From SLHU01 sp009929975 (lineage in GTDB: Bacteria; Bacillota; Clostridia; Saccharofermentanales; UBA5734): DNA of 64,000 bases. Positions 26,160 to 35,629 of the stretch are shown piece after piece; the first letter of the stretch is position 1, and each line of letters opens with the position of its first letter. The notes beneath the pieces were generated by a model. It was not told where the DNA came from. It saw only the letters and a list, made by a program, of their open reading frames with translations, and searched no databases. The stretch is from the NCBI GenBank assembly GCA_040776905.1, contig JAXGZQ010000004.1:18465-82464 (forward strand), written 5' to 3'. The position numbers were made by a program, and so were the translations under genes.

Positions 26160-27104
26160 ATGAGTCAGTCTTTCAACCAGCAGCTGGTCAATGATCTGGC
26201 GGACATGATTGACGCCGCCCCGGATCCATTGCCTGATGGCCGTACCTGTGCCGGCCTGGTTCTGATCGCTCATGGCTATGACACGAAGATAACCGGAGAA
26301 CCCGGATGGACCGGCTATATGCAGCAGTCGATCATCCATCGCCTGCGCTCACACGGACGGGCAGGCTGTCTTCGCGTCCGGCGCAGTCATGACACAGGCT
26401 GGAAGGTCGACCTCGAGTGGCTGGAGCCGCATCCGGCAGACCCCAGTGACTGTGAATGTTTTCTGCGCGTCGACTGGACCGCCGCGGCCAATCATCTGAT
26501 TCATCCGGTCAGTACAGGATGGCTGGCTCAGATACTGATGACATCACTAATGGACCACCAGTCTGAACTGCCTGATCCGGGCCGCCATCCCATCCATCTG
26601 ATCGGGCATAGCCGCGGAGCCTCACTTGTCTGTGAAATGGCCGCTCTGTTCGGTCAGCAGGGGATCTTCGTTGACCAGGTCACAACCCTCGATCCGCACC
26701 CGCTGACGACCGACGACCCCCAACCGCCGCTGCGGCCTGCTGTTGAAGACGCGGCGGTCCGCAGGCACCCCTGTATCCGATTCATGGATAATTACTGGCA
26801 GGATATCGCCTATCCGCGGGGACAGGCGGTCAGCGGGGCCTTCAACCATGCCTGGCATCATCTGCCTGACGGCTACCACGGAACGCTGCACAGTGCCTTC
26901 GCGGATCATATGAATGTCATCCTCGCGTATCAGGCGACGATCAGTGACAGGCTGCCTATCCACAACGAAGAAGCCCGTCTCGATGCCGTCACCTTGGAAC
27001 GATGGTGTACAGAAAATAACCTGGCGGAGCTGCCGCCAGGTTATCGCTTCAGTCAGGCGATAGAGCCTGAACTGCGCCGCAGTGTCGATCAACCGGTTAT
27101 CTGA
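26160..27104 (+). CDS. Alpha/beta-hydrolase-fold protein
   Basis: A soluble 314-residue hydrolase. The oxyanion strand LVLIAHGYDTK and the nucleophile elbow HLIGHSRGASLVCEMAA (Ser in GHSRG) are clear. TTLDPHPL supplies a probable acid, and the HADH region late in the sequence a probable histidine. This is the lipase/esterase pattern, but there is no secretion signal and the substrate is unknown. A GGAGG site sets the ATG at 26160. Its last 8 nt overlap the end of the convergent isomerase gene. Confidence 0.75.
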   Translation: MSQSFNQQLVNDLADMIDAAPDPLPDGRTCAGLVLIAHGYDTKITGEPGWTGYMQQSIIHRLRSHGRAGCLRVRRSHDTGWKVDLEWLEPHPADPSDCECFLRVDWTAAANHLIHPVSTGWLAQILMTSLMDHQSELPDPGRHPIHLIGHSRGASLVCEMAALFGQQGIFVDQVTTLDPHPLTTDDPQPPLRPAVEDAAVRRHPCIRFMDNYWQDIAYPRGQAVSGAFNHAWHHLPDGYHGTLHSAFADHMNVILAYQATISDRLPIHNEEARLDAVTLERWCTENNLAELPPGYRFSQAIEPELRRSVDQPVI

Positions 27105-28011
27105 CCTGTCGCCAGGCCTGGTTGAGGGTCCGCTTCGCGTTGGCAATGACCATGTCCGGTGTCTCATCGCCCCAGGGCTTCACTTCAAAGCTGACAATCG
27201 GCCGCTTCTCAGGATGAATAAAGCCGATATCCTTCAATTTTTGCAGATAAGCAGTCAGTTGGGGGACATCATTTTCCGAATTGGGGAATCCGAAACGCGG
27301 ATGTGTGTCGCCATACGCTTCATACGACGGGTCGGCTATGACGGTATTGCCCATATGCGCATGGACCAGATAGGGCTGCAGCGGCAGAATATGCTCGTCA
27401 TTGGTCTCATGAATCATCGGAATATGTGAAAGGTCGATCATCAGGCCGAAATGATCATATTCCGGACGGATCATCTCAGCGAAGCGGCGGGCACGATCAG
27501 CCGGTCCGATCAGCGACTTCTTGTCAATGTCATAATCAAAGACTTCCAGGGCGACCGTGAGGTCTCCCTTTTCCTGTGCATAGCGGCAGAGTTCACGTGT
27601 TGAGCTTGCCAGTGCTGCCATGGCCTCTTCCAGCCGGGCCTCCTCATAATGGCCGGAAAGGAACGCGAAGCCAGTGGCCCCGAGTTCCACGGCTTCATCC
27701 ATGCCTGCCTTAAGGCTAGCAACCGCCGCCAAACGCTTCGTTTCGTCCAGATCGTTGATATTCATGCCAGTGGTCAGCAGACGCGGCTGCGCGCCATAAG
27801 CGACCGTCATGCCGGACGTCTGCAGGCGTTTTGCTACGGTTGCCCTCACAGCGCCGTCTTTGATCCAGGTCAGCTCAATCGCTTCGAAATAGGGATCCCG
27901 GGCGATCGATTCGACCGTTTCCAGAATCGGACCTTCGCCCTGCATGGTTTCTGGAAACGCCATAAAATGGACAATCCCGACTTTCATATAATGATTGATT
28001 GGTTCGATCAT
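27097..28011 (-). CDS. Sugar phosphate isomerase/epimerase-like TIM barrel (AP endonuclease 2 family)
   Basis: A 304-residue xylose-isomerase-like TIM barrel. Strand ends typical of the family carry likely metal ligands: EAIELTW, VALEVFDYD, LMIDLSHIPM, LVHAHMGNT and VSFEVKPWG. Members isomerise or epimerise sugars, inositols or their phosphates; nothing here fixes the substrate. AGGAGGT precedes the ATG. It is a single-gene unit whose 3' end overlaps the convergent hydrolase gene by 8 nt. Confidence 0.75.
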   Translation of the reverse strand: MIEPINHYMKVGIVHFMAFPETMQGEGPILETVESIARDPYFEAIELTWIKDGAVRATVAKRLQTSGMTVAYGAQPRLLTTGMNINDLDETKRLAAVASLKAGMDEAVELGATGFAFLSGHYEEARLEEAMAALASSTRELCRYAQEKGDLTVALEVFDYDIDKKSLIGPADRARRFAEMIRPEYDHFGLMIDLSHIPMIHETNDEHILPLQPYLVHAHMGNTVIADPSYEAYGDTHPRFGFPNSENDVPQLTAYLQKLKDIGFIHPEKRPIVSFEVKPWGDETPDMVIANAKRTLNQAWRQVR

Positions 28012-28174
28012 ATTGACCTCCTGTTATTAATTGACCCCGGCAGCGGGGTATGCGCGTTCCGGTTTGAAGTACTATTTCATTATAGCAGAACCAACTGAAG
28101 GCTTCGTATCACAGGTTCACATCTTTCCACGCGGCCACCGTTGAGAATGAGCGCGGAAAATAACTGCAAATTCC

Positions 28175-28204
28175 CGTTGACTTTACGTCAACGTGATCTA
28201 TACT
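28175..28204 (+). promoter_or_regulatory. Promoter with a palindromic operator over the -35 box (unknown gene-hppA unit)
   Basis: TTGACT (28177-28182) and TATACT (28199-28204) are separated by 16 nt, a good sigma-70-type promoter. A perfect inverted repeat, CGTTGAC-TTTAC-GTCAACG (28175-28193), covers the -35 box and the spacer, as expected for a repressor site. The 263-nt divergent gap otherwise shows nothing I recognise. Confidence 0.55.
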
Positions 28205-28274
28205 GAATTTGGTTTTACTTGTCCTTCAGTCGCAGTCAGCGTTATTCTGATTTTTGCAGGAAAGGGTGAGACAT

Positions 28275-29039
28275 TTGAACTACCATATCTATCTGACACT
28301 GATCCCGGAAACACTGGTCATCTCAATGCTCAATCCTGAAGAATTTGCCGCTTATTACGCGATCGGCGAGCGCGGTAAATCGAGCGGACAGGTTCTTTTC
28401 GTCGAAATCGACCCGGCCTTCAGGCATCCTTTCTTCCAGATTGACCAGGGCATTGCCCGCTGTGTCCCCACAGCAGACGGCCAGCCGAAATCATCGGTCT
28501 ATGTCGCGATCTACCGTGTGCTTGAGCATCTCCCGCTGGCGGCGATGGGAACGCTGTACTATGTTGCCCGCGACGGCCGCTCACTGGGGGTCAGTAAAGT
28601 ACCTGCCCTGAACAATGAAGGGGGTCTCCATCTCTATTTCGAACTGGCGCCCACGCGTCCGGCGGTTGTCAGTTCACTGGGGCCGCTGGATTATACGAAT
28701 CTGATGATGGGCCGTCCCGGAGGTTTCCAGGGAATTCCGGCGATCGCGTTTGCTGAACTCAGACTGGGCCGTCTTGCTGAAGATCCCGATCAGGGATCCG
28801 CTGACGACCTCCCCTACGAAAACCTGCCGCATCTGCGCAATTGTCTCCAGGAAGTCAAAACCAAGGATATCTCGTCAAAGATGTTTGACTTGAGCGGCGG
28901 ACAGATCCTGACGTTCCGTATGGTCAAGAATGGTGTATTCGTCGGGAATTCAACCGAAGGACTCTATCTTTATCCCCTGCCGTCCATGAGCGAACTTCGC
29001 CAGAACAATTATGACTGGTGGCGCTCCATCAATACGTAA
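28275..29039 (+). CDS. Conserved protein of unknown function upstream of hppA
   Basis: A protein of about 254 residues with no signal peptide and no clear membrane segment. It begins NYHIYLTLIPETLVISML and contains many short hydrophobic strands, suggesting a beta-rich cytosolic fold; I recognise no motif. The start is most likely TTG at 28275, spaced from AGGAAAGG, with GTG at 28266 and TTG at 28254 as alternatives; no ATG fits. It ends 36 nt before hppA and shares its promoter, so a link to pyrophosphate or membrane energetics is possible but unproven. Confidence 0.6.
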   Translation: MNYHIYLTLIPETLVISMLNPEEFAAYYAIGERGKSSGQVLFVEIDPAFRHPFFQIDQGIARCVPTADGQPKSSVYVAIYRVLEHLPLAAMGTLYYVARDGRSLGVSKVPALNNEGGLHLYFELAPTRPAVVSSLGPLDYTNLMMGRPGGFQGIPAIAFAELRLGRLAEDPDQGSADDLPYENLPHLRNCLQEVKTKDISSKMFDLSGGQILTFRMVKNGVFVGNSTEGLYLYPLPSMSELRQNNYDWWRSINT

Positions 29040-29075
29040 TTCATAAATATATTATCGTTTCGGAGGTTCATGCAC

Positions 29076-31151
29076 ATGACAACAGATGTTTGGCTCATCT
29101 CAGGCATGGTCCTGGGAATCATCTCATTCGGTATCGCCCTTCTTATCTACGGCTGGGTCAGAAAACAGGATGATGGATCAGAGCGATCCCGCAAGATCGC
29201 CCGTGCCATCAAAGATGGTGCCTGGGCTTATCTGCGCCATCTCTATAGCGCGCTGGCAGGAGTGGCGGTTGTTTTCGGGGTGATACTCGCGATTGTCTTC
29301 TCGCTCAAGGGAGAGAGGTTCAATCTGCTGACAGGTCTGGAGACCGCTCTGGCATTTGTCGTCGGAGCGCTTTGCTCCGCCATCGCCGGGTTTCTCGGGA
29401 TGTCAGTCGCGGTTCGCGCTAATGTCCGGACAGCAGTCGCGGCCGTCAACAGCCTGAACAAGGCCTTCAATACCGCGTATCGCGCCGGAGCGGTTCTGGC
29501 CCTGGCGATGGTTGGCATCGCCGTCTTCGGCATGTGCCTGATCTACCTGGTGACAGGAAATCCTGAGGTTGTGCTGGGATTTTCCTTTGGTGCTTCATCA
29601 CTGGCCCTTCTGGCGAAAGCCGGCGGCGGTATCTATACGAAAACCGCCGATATCGCGGCCGATCTGGTCGGAAAAATTGAAGCGGGAATACCCGAAGATG
29701 ACCCCCGCAATCCGGCTGTCATCGCGGATAATGTCGGTGATAATGTCGGCGATGTCGCCGGAATGGGCGCTGATATTTTTGATTCTTATGTCGCCGCGAC
29801 AGTCGCTGCCATGCTGATCGGTTTCACCGGGTTCCTATCCTCGCCTAAGGAAACTCAGATCCTATATACCATTCTCCCGCTCATTCTCTGTCTTGTCGGT
29901 ATCATCTCATCCATCATCGGACTCCAACTGGTTCGTGTCGGCAGGAACGGCAAACCCGGAACAGCCCTGAATATGGCCACCGTCATCTCCTGTGTGATTT
30001 TCGCCGTGCTGGCCACGGTTCTCTTCCTGGTCATGCAATGGAATATCGGTGCCCTGATCGCGACCGTGGCCGGACTGGCGATTGGTGTCATCATCGGCTT
30101 TACCACCGGTTACTTTACCGATGATAATTATAAACCGGTTCGCAAAACGGCTGATATCGCCAAATCAGGGGCCGCGCTTAATATCATCTCAGGCATGTCC
30201 TTCGGATTTATTTCAATCGGGCCGTCGCTGTTCGGCATCGCCGCCGCCACACTTGTCTCCTATTTTTCCGCGGAAGCTTTCGGGCTTCCCGGAGTCTACG
30301 GAGTCGGTATCGCCGCGGTTGGCATGCTGTCACTGACCGGGATCGTTGTCGCCAATGACGCGTATGGCCCGATCGTTGACAACGCCAAAGGGATCGCTGA
30401 AATGTCCAATCTGGGGGATGAAGTCGTCAGCCGATGTGATGTCCTCGATTCCGCAGGAAATACCGCCAAGGCCATCACCAAGGGATTTGCCATCAGCGCC
30501 GCTGCCCTGACGGTCCTGGCGCTGTTCGTGGCCTATAAGGAGCAAATTGAGCACTATCTGCCGAATGGCCAGGAGCTGACTCTGAGTCTGCTCGATCCGC
30601 TGGTCCTCGCGGGTATTCTGCTCGGCGCGATGGTTCCGCCGATTTTCTCGGCGCTGCTCATGCTCGCTGTCACCCGCAACGCCTTCACGATGATTGAGGA
30701 AATCCGGCGCCAGTTCCGCGATATACCCGGCATTCTACTGGGCACCGTCGATCCTGATTACGCCACTTGCGTCGGGCTCGCGTCACAAGGAGCGCTGAAA
30801 TCACTCATCCTGCCGGCGCTGCTGGCGGTTCTGCTGCCCCTGTTGATCGGCTTCATCCTCGGTCCCGCCGCGCTAGGTGGATTTCTGGGCGGCGCGATCT
30901 TCGTCGGTATCGTCTTCGCTCTGTTTATGGCCAATGCCGGCGGTTTATGGGATAACGCGAAGAAATATGTTGAAGCCGGTAATTGCGGTGGTACGGGTTC
31001 TGACGCGCATAAGGCCACCGTCATCGGTGATACGGTCGGCGATCCTTTCAAGGATACCGCCGGGCCATCCATCAATACACTGATCACCGTCATGACACTG
31101 ACATCGAGTCTTTTCGCGCCGCTGATCGCGGTTGTTCACCTGTTCGGCTGA
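29076..31151 (+). CDS. hppA: Membrane-bound ion-translocating pyrophosphatase, predicted K+-independent H+ pump
   Basis: An integral membrane enzyme with about 16 helices that couples pyrophosphate hydrolysis to cation export. Both acidic substrate regions are intact: the DVVGDNVGD-like block AVIADNVGDNVGDVAGMGAD and the C-terminal TVIGDTVGDPFKDTAGPS. At the site that sets potassium dependence the sequence reads GNTAKAITKG, with Lys where K+-dependent enzymes have Ala and Thr three residues later. This predicts a K+-independent, H+-pumping type. The ATG at 29076 is 9 nt from GGAGG; 29070 is also possible. A strong terminator follows. Confidence 0.93.
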   Translation: MTTDVWLISGMVLGIISFGIALLIYGWVRKQDDGSERSRKIARAIKDGAWAYLRHLYSALAGVAVVFGVILAIVFSLKGERFNLLTGLETALAFVVGALCSAIAGFLGMSVAVRANVRTAVAAVNSLNKAFNTAYRAGAVLALAMVGIAVFGMCLIYLVTGNPEVVLGFSFGASSLALLAKAGGGIYTKTADIAADLVGKIEAGIPEDDPRNPAVIADNVGDNVGDVAGMGADIFDSYVAATVAAMLIGFTGFLSSPKETQILYTILPLILCLVGIISSIIGLQLVRVGRNGKPGTALNMATVISCVIFAVLATVLFLVMQWNIGALIATVAGLAIGVIIGFTTGYFTDDNYKPVRKTADIAKSGAALNIISGMSFGFISIGPSLFGIAAATLVSYFSAEAFGLPGVYGVGIAAVGMLSLTGIVVANDAYGPIVDNAKGIAEMSNLGDEVVSRCDVLDSAGNTAKAITKGFAISAAALTVLALFVAYKEQIEHYLPNGQELTLSLLDPLVLAGILLGAMVPPIFSALLMLAVTRNAFTMIEEIRRQFRDIPGILLGTVDPDYATCVGLASQGALKSLILPALLAVLLPLLIGFILGPAALGGFLGGAIFVGIVFALFMANAGGLWDNAKKYVEAGNCGGTGSDAHKATVIGDTVGDPFKDTAGPSINTLITVMTLTSSLFAPLIAVVHLFG

Positions 31152-31182
31152 TCTGAGACGCAGCCCTGTCCGAAGATCAATG

Positions 31183-31222
31183 AACACGCCTGTCATCTCA
31201 TGGGGTGACAGGCGTGTTTTTT
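31183..31222 (+). terminator. Intrinsic terminator of hppA
   Basis: A 13-bp perfect stem (AACACGCCTGTCA and its complement, 31183-31195 and 31206-31218) with a 10-nt loop is followed by a T-run. Confidence 0.88.
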
Positions 31223-31268
31223 ATGATCGCTCTGCTCGAGGTCAGACAGTGAAATATGCAATGGACAG

Positions 31269-32948
31269 CTATTGATAATTCCGTTTGATCTTTCTGGTCG
31301 TCGTTTTCTCAAACTCTGTTTCGCGGATGATAACCTGAGAGATCCGTTTGAATTTGGCCAGATGACCGTTAACCTTCTCAATATCCGCCTTCAGCTGAAC
31401 ACGGGCCCGCTCCAGACCCGTTTCACTGATAAATTGCGGATCGAGAAAAGCATCCGCCGCGATGATCCGCTCATGGCCGAATTTATCTTTCGGAGCGAAG
31501 ACAATGACTTCACGAAGGTAGGGAATCTGATTCATCAGGCATTCCTCCAGCTCCTCAGGATAGACATTTTTGCCATTCGAACTGATAATCAGGTTTTTGG
31601 CGCGCCCTGTGATATACACGTTATTTGCCTTATCAATACAACCGATGTCACCGGTTTTGAACCATCCGTCCTCAGTGAATGATTGGCGGGTTGCCGCTTC
31701 ATCTTTATAGTAGCCGAGCATGACATTATCACCTTTGACCTGAATTTCGCCTGCACCATCGTCATCAGGATCACTGATCCGGACCTGACAATCGGGTGCG
31801 ACAGCTCCGACACTCCCCGGCACTTGAGAAATCGGACTGTTGCTCGATACGAGCGGGGAGCATTCCGTAATGCCATACCCGTTGTAAATATCGATTCCAA
31901 TATCAGCAAACGCTTTAATCCGTTGGGGATTCAACGGTGCGCCACCACAAAAAATCATTTTCAGATGACCGCCCAACCCGTCAAGGATCGGCTTGAAAAA
32001 CTGGTCACGACGATCGATTCCGAATACTCTGAGAAAATTACTGAGTAGGATGCCCAGCTTGAGCCGTGTTGCCTGGCCGGCCTTTTCAGCTTCCTTCCAG
32101 ATATTCTTATGCAGGTGGTCAACGACCATGGGAACCATCATGGTCATGTCCGGCTTGAAAATTCTCAGGTTCTCCTTGAAATTCTTGAGTTCATCATTAA
32201 AGCAGACGGTAAACCCTGCATAAAGACTCCCCAGGATAAACAAATTCATCTCAACCGTGTGATTGATCGGCAGTAATGAAAAATACGTTTCAGCCTGTCT
32301 GAACATCGCCAGCGCGGAGTGGAGAACGGCGGTGATGTTCCGATGGCACAGCATCACGCCTTTATTGGCACCCGTTGTGCCCGAGGTAAAAATGATTGAG
32401 CACACTTTGTTTACATCCACTTCAGGATCAAAATCCACTGGGTCTCCCTGTGCCAGAATCTGCTGACCGGAATGAATCAGCTGCATCACGTCAGGCACAC
32501 CCGCATCTTGATTGGTGTACCCGGTTTTGACAGCCATCCGGACATCCGGACACTGCTCCAGGATAACGGGTATCCGTGCGGCCTGGGATTGCGAATAGAA
32601 AACAGCATCGGCATCGCTTAATTGCAGCTGTTTGGTCATTTCATCAACCGACAGTTCTTTGTCAATCGGAATGATCACGCCAACCCAGTTGACAACCGCC
32701 AGATAACAGACGACATAATGGTAGGAACTTTCACCGATCAGCGCGAAATGTTTCCCCTTCCAGCCGTCGGCAACCAGTTTGGCGCCCAGAGCATCGACAT
32801 CTGTCTGCAGCTGTCGGTCTGTGTGTTCAACAAGTTCCCGTTTCGTGTTGAATTCCCGGATAGCCACTTTGTCGCTGTGCGTTTCTGCCGCATACGCGAC
32901 CAGTTCACGCAGATCGCTTAACCGGACACTGTCATAGTACTCCATCAT
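31269..32948 (-). CDS. AMP-forming acyl-CoA synthetase, second copy
   Basis: An ANL-superfamily ligase of about 559 residues, paralogous to 16605-18413. IIFTSGTTGANKGVMLCH, YNGYGITECSPLV, DGWFKTGDIG and GRAKNLIISSNGKNVYPEELE are all intact. The start is uncertain: ATG at 32948 follows a weak GAGG, while an open frame reaches a TTG at 33005 without a good site. It is divergent from the alpha-oxoamine synthase gene across a palindrome-rich gap. It may supply the acyl-CoA that the synthase condenses with an amino acid; that pairing is inference. Confidence 0.85.
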   Translation of the reverse strand: MMEYYDSVRLSDLRELVAYAAETHSDKVAIREFNTKRELVEHTDRQLQTDVDALGAKLVADGWKGKHFALIGESSYHYVVCYLAVVNWVGVIIPIDKELSVDEMTKQLQLSDADAVFYSQSQAARIPVILEQCPDVRMAVKTGYTNQDAGVPDVMQLIHSGQQILAQGDPVDFDPEVDVNKVCSIIFTSGTTGANKGVMLCHRNITAVLHSALAMFRQAETYFSLLPINHTVEMNLFILGSLYAGFTVCFNDELKNFKENLRIFKPDMTMMVPMVVDHLHKNIWKEAEKAGQATRLKLGILLSNFLRVFGIDRRDQFFKPILDGLGGHLKMIFCGGAPLNPQRIKAFADIGIDIYNGYGITECSPLVSSNSPISQVPGSVGAVAPDCQVRISDPDDDGAGEIQVKGDNVMLGYYKDEAATRQSFTEDGWFKTGDIGCIDKANNVYITGRAKNLIISSNGKNVYPEELEECLMNQIPYLREVIVFAPKDKFGHERIIAADAFLDPQFISETGLERARVQLKADIEKVNGHLAKFKRISQVIIRETEFEKTTTRKIKRNYQ

Positions 32949-33093
32949 CGTTTTACCCGTTGCCTCAATGGTCAAATCAAACTCATGTTCACCGGCAAAA
33001 ATCAATGTAGAGATGATGATGTGAGAGCTGTTATCATGATCATGTACTGACTATTATGATATCAAAATATGATATGATTATCACGCATGTAAT

Positions 33094-33112
33094 TTGATGA
33101 TCAAATCATCAA
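33094..33112. promoter_or_regulatory. Palindromic operator candidate between the ligase and oxoamine-synthase genes
   Basis: TTGATGAT-CAA-ATCATCAA is a perfect 8-bp inverted repeat, 53 nt upstream of the plus-strand start. The same divergent gap also holds repeated TATGAT elements at 33055, 33068 and 33073 and a TGATATCA palindrome, so one regulator could control both genes. Confidence 0.45.
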
Positions 33113-33164
33113 TCATTTGAGCCGTTTAGCTGGTCATGAGACACCATCAATTTCAGGAGGAGCG

Positions 33165-34397
33165 ATGAGCATGGACTTATTTCAAAAATGCGACGATTTC
33201 ACACGGGTCGATCAAGCAAAAGCATTAGGGCTGTATCCATATTTCCACATGCTGACCTCCGGTCAGGATACAGAAGTCGACATGGACGGACATCGCACCC
33301 TCATGTTTGGCTCCAATAATTATCTGGGGCTGACTTCCGACCCCCGGGTCAAAGAAGCTTCAATCAAGGCAGTGGAAAAATATGGATCCGGCTGTTCCGG
33401 TTCCCGCTTTCTCAATGGCACGCTTGATCTGCACGTCGAGCTGGAAGCGGCTCTGGCCAGATTTCTTCAGAAAGAGGACGCCCTTGTCGTCTCAACAGGC
33501 TTCCAGACGAACCTTTCGATCATATCCGCCATCACCGGCCGCAATGACTATATTCTTTCAGATGCCATGAATCACGCCAGTATTGTAGATGGTACACGCT
33601 TGTCGTTTGCCAAGACGCTCAAGTTCAAACACAGTGATATGGACGATCTGGAACGTTTACTGATCCACTGTGCCGCCGACGAGAAAGCCGGCATCCTGAT
33701 TGTAACCGATGGTGTGTTCAGCATTGAGGGCGAAATCTGCAAATTGCCGGATATTGTCCGTCTGGCTGGGAAATATGGCGCACGTGTCATGGTGGACGAT
33801 GCCCATGCGATCGGTGTTCTCGGCCAACACGGGCGCGGGACAGCTGAATATTTCGGCTTGAATGATGGCGTTGATATTATCATGAACACCTTTTCAAAAA
33901 CACTGGCGTCTCTGGGCGGCTGCATCGCGGCCAGCAAAAAGGTGATTGACTATATCAAGCACAATGCCCGGCCATTCATCTTCAGCGCGTCCATCGCACC
34001 GGCCCAGGTCGCGGCCGCACGCGAAGCGCTGCGGATTCTTGAAAACGAACCTCAGCGTGTTCACCGGCTCAACGAGATCGCCGCTTATATGAAGCGTGGA
34101 CTGAGCCAATTGCCCAATGTCCATATTTTTGACAATGGCAATGATATCGTCCCGATCGTACCGATCCTGACCGGTTCGATCGGACGGACGCTATATACCG
34201 CCCATCTTCTGCTGGAAAACGGAGTTTATGTTAACCCGGTCCTGCCCCCCGCGGTTCATAAAGATTCCTGTCTGCAGCGCACAAGCTATTCCGCGACCCA
34301 CACAAACGCCCAGCTGGATGAAGGAATTGCCATTATCAATAACGTGTTGACCCAGATCGCCGAGATGACGGATGTCAACTTCGATATTGATCTTTGA
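33165..34397 (+). CDS. Alpha-oxoamine synthase (serine palmitoyltransferase/KBL/BioF family)
   Basis: A fold-type I PLP enzyme of 410 residues that condenses an amino acid with an acyl thioester, releasing CO2. The substrate loop MFGSNNYLGL, the pyridine-stacking histidine in DAMNHASIVDG, the PLP aspartate in VDDAHAIGVLG and the Schiff-base lysine in NTFSKTLASLGG are all present. Members include BioF, KBL, HemA and serine palmitoyltransferase, and the motifs do not decide between them. No biotin or threonine-catabolism genes are nearby; a divergent acyl-CoA ligase favours a lipid-type product. AGGAGG precedes the ATG. Confidence 0.85.
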   Translation: MSMDLFQKCDDFTRVDQAKALGLYPYFHMLTSGQDTEVDMDGHRTLMFGSNNYLGLTSDPRVKEASIKAVEKYGSGCSGSRFLNGTLDLHVELEAALARFLQKEDALVVSTGFQTNLSIISAITGRNDYILSDAMNHASIVDGTRLSFAKTLKFKHSDMDDLERLLIHCAADEKAGILIVTDGVFSIEGEICKLPDIVRLAGKYGARVMVDDAHAIGVLGQHGRGTAEYFGLNDGVDIIMNTFSKTLASLGGCIAASKKVIDYIKHNARPFIFSASIAPAQVAAAREALRILENEPQRVHRLNEIAAYMKRGLSQLPNVHIFDNGNDIVPIVPILTGSIGRTLYTAHLLLENGVYVNPVLPPAVHKDSCLQRTSYSATHTNAQLDEGIAIINNVLTQIAEMTDVNFDIDL

Positions 34398-34504
34398 TCA
34401 CTTGAACAACGGCTGAATCACCCGGGCTTTGCGCGCGATCAAAACATCACAATAAGACTCATGGAAAAGGGCTCCGGTATTTGATTGAAATGAGGACTGT
34501 CAAT

Positions 34505-35629
34505 ATGAGCGGCACGGTTGATCTCTTCGGTCAATTTTTTCAAAACATCGAAGATGAGGAAAAGCGAATGAAAACAGCCAACCTGATGGTCATCGGTAAA
34601 ACCGGTGTCGGCAAGAGCACATTGATCAACTGTGTCTTCCGGGATGATCTCGCTGACACGGGGGTTGGAACCCCCGTCACACGACATCTGCAGAAAATCA
34701 CAAAGCCCGGCATTCCCCTGACCCTTTACGATACCAAGGGAATTGAACTGGATCAGGCCGTTCAGGCCGAAATCAAGCATGAGATTCTCGATGAAATCAA
34801 CCGGCTGATCCAGCAAAATGAAAAAGAACACCTGATCCACATGATCTGGTTTTGCATCAACAGCCTGTCCAGGCGGATTGAAGAGGTTGAGGTCGAATGG
34901 ATCCGTTCATTCGCCGATAAAATTCCGGTCATCATTGTTCTGACGCAATGCGTCGGCGTTGACTACAAGGAGCTGGAGAACTATATCCGGGATCTCAATC
35001 TTCCGGTCAGAAATGTCCGGCCGGTGCTGGCACACGACATGCCAATCACTGACGAATACACATTACCATCTTTCGGCCTTAAAGAACTGGTCGACACCAC
35101 GTTCGACTGTCTGCCGGAAGCCGCCCATGCCGCGTTCATCAATGCCCAGAAGGTCAACATAGAACGTAAACTCGATACCGCCAATAAAGCGGTGCTGCCG
35201 TTTGTCACCGCGGCATTCGCGGAAGGCTTCAATCCGCTCCCCTTTGCCGACGCGGCTCTGCTGGTCCCCACTCAGCTGGCGATGCTGGCCAGGCTGACCG
35301 TCATCTTTGGTGTCCCGATCAATAAATCACTGATGACCAGCACGATCTCAGGGGTCTTGGGCACTGGCGGCGCGACGCTGCTCGGCAGAACCATCGTGGC
35401 CAATATTGTCAAGTTCATCCCGGGTGTCGGAACAGTCGCCGGAGGAACCATCAGCGGAACAACGGCGGCCATGATCACAGCGGCGCTTGGCTTCGCCTAC
35501 AACCGGGTGATGGTGAACATGGCCAAACGGCTCTATTCCGGCAAGACGATCACAGAAAAAGAAATGGTCGATCTCATGAAGGAAGCTTACAGCGAGCAGA
35601 TGAGAAAAGGAAAAGACTTGCTTAAATGA
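34505..35629 (+). CDS. GTPase with hydrophobic C-terminal domain (Era/DUF697-like)
   Basis: A 374-residue P-loop GTPase. GKTGVGKSTLIN is G1 (about residues 31-42), a conserved Thr in VGTPVTRHL is G2, LYDTKGIE is G3 and VLTQCVGVD is the G4 position. The C-terminal third has several glycine/alanine-rich hydrophobic helices, as in DUF697-type GTPases, so it probably associates with the membrane. The ATG at 34505 follows GAGGA. Its stop overlaps the start of the M15 lipoprotein as ATGA, so the two are made together. Confidence 0.82.
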   Translation: MSGTVDLFGQFFQNIEDEEKRMKTANLMVIGKTGVGKSTLINCVFRDDLADTGVGTPVTRHLQKITKPGIPLTLYDTKGIELDQAVQAEIKHEILDEINRLIQQNEKEHLIHMIWFCINSLSRRIEEVEVEWIRSFADKIPVIIVLTQCVGVDYKELENYIRDLNLPVRNVRPVLAHDMPITDEYTLPSFGLKELVDTTFDCLPEAAHAAFINAQKVNIERKLDTANKAVLPFVTAAFAEGFNPLPFADAALLVPTQLAMLARLTVIFGVPINKSLMTSTISGVLGTGGATLLGRTIVANIVKFIPGVGTVAGGTISGTTAAMITAALGFAYNRVMVNMAKRLYSGKTITEKEMVDLMKEAYSEQMRKGKDLLK

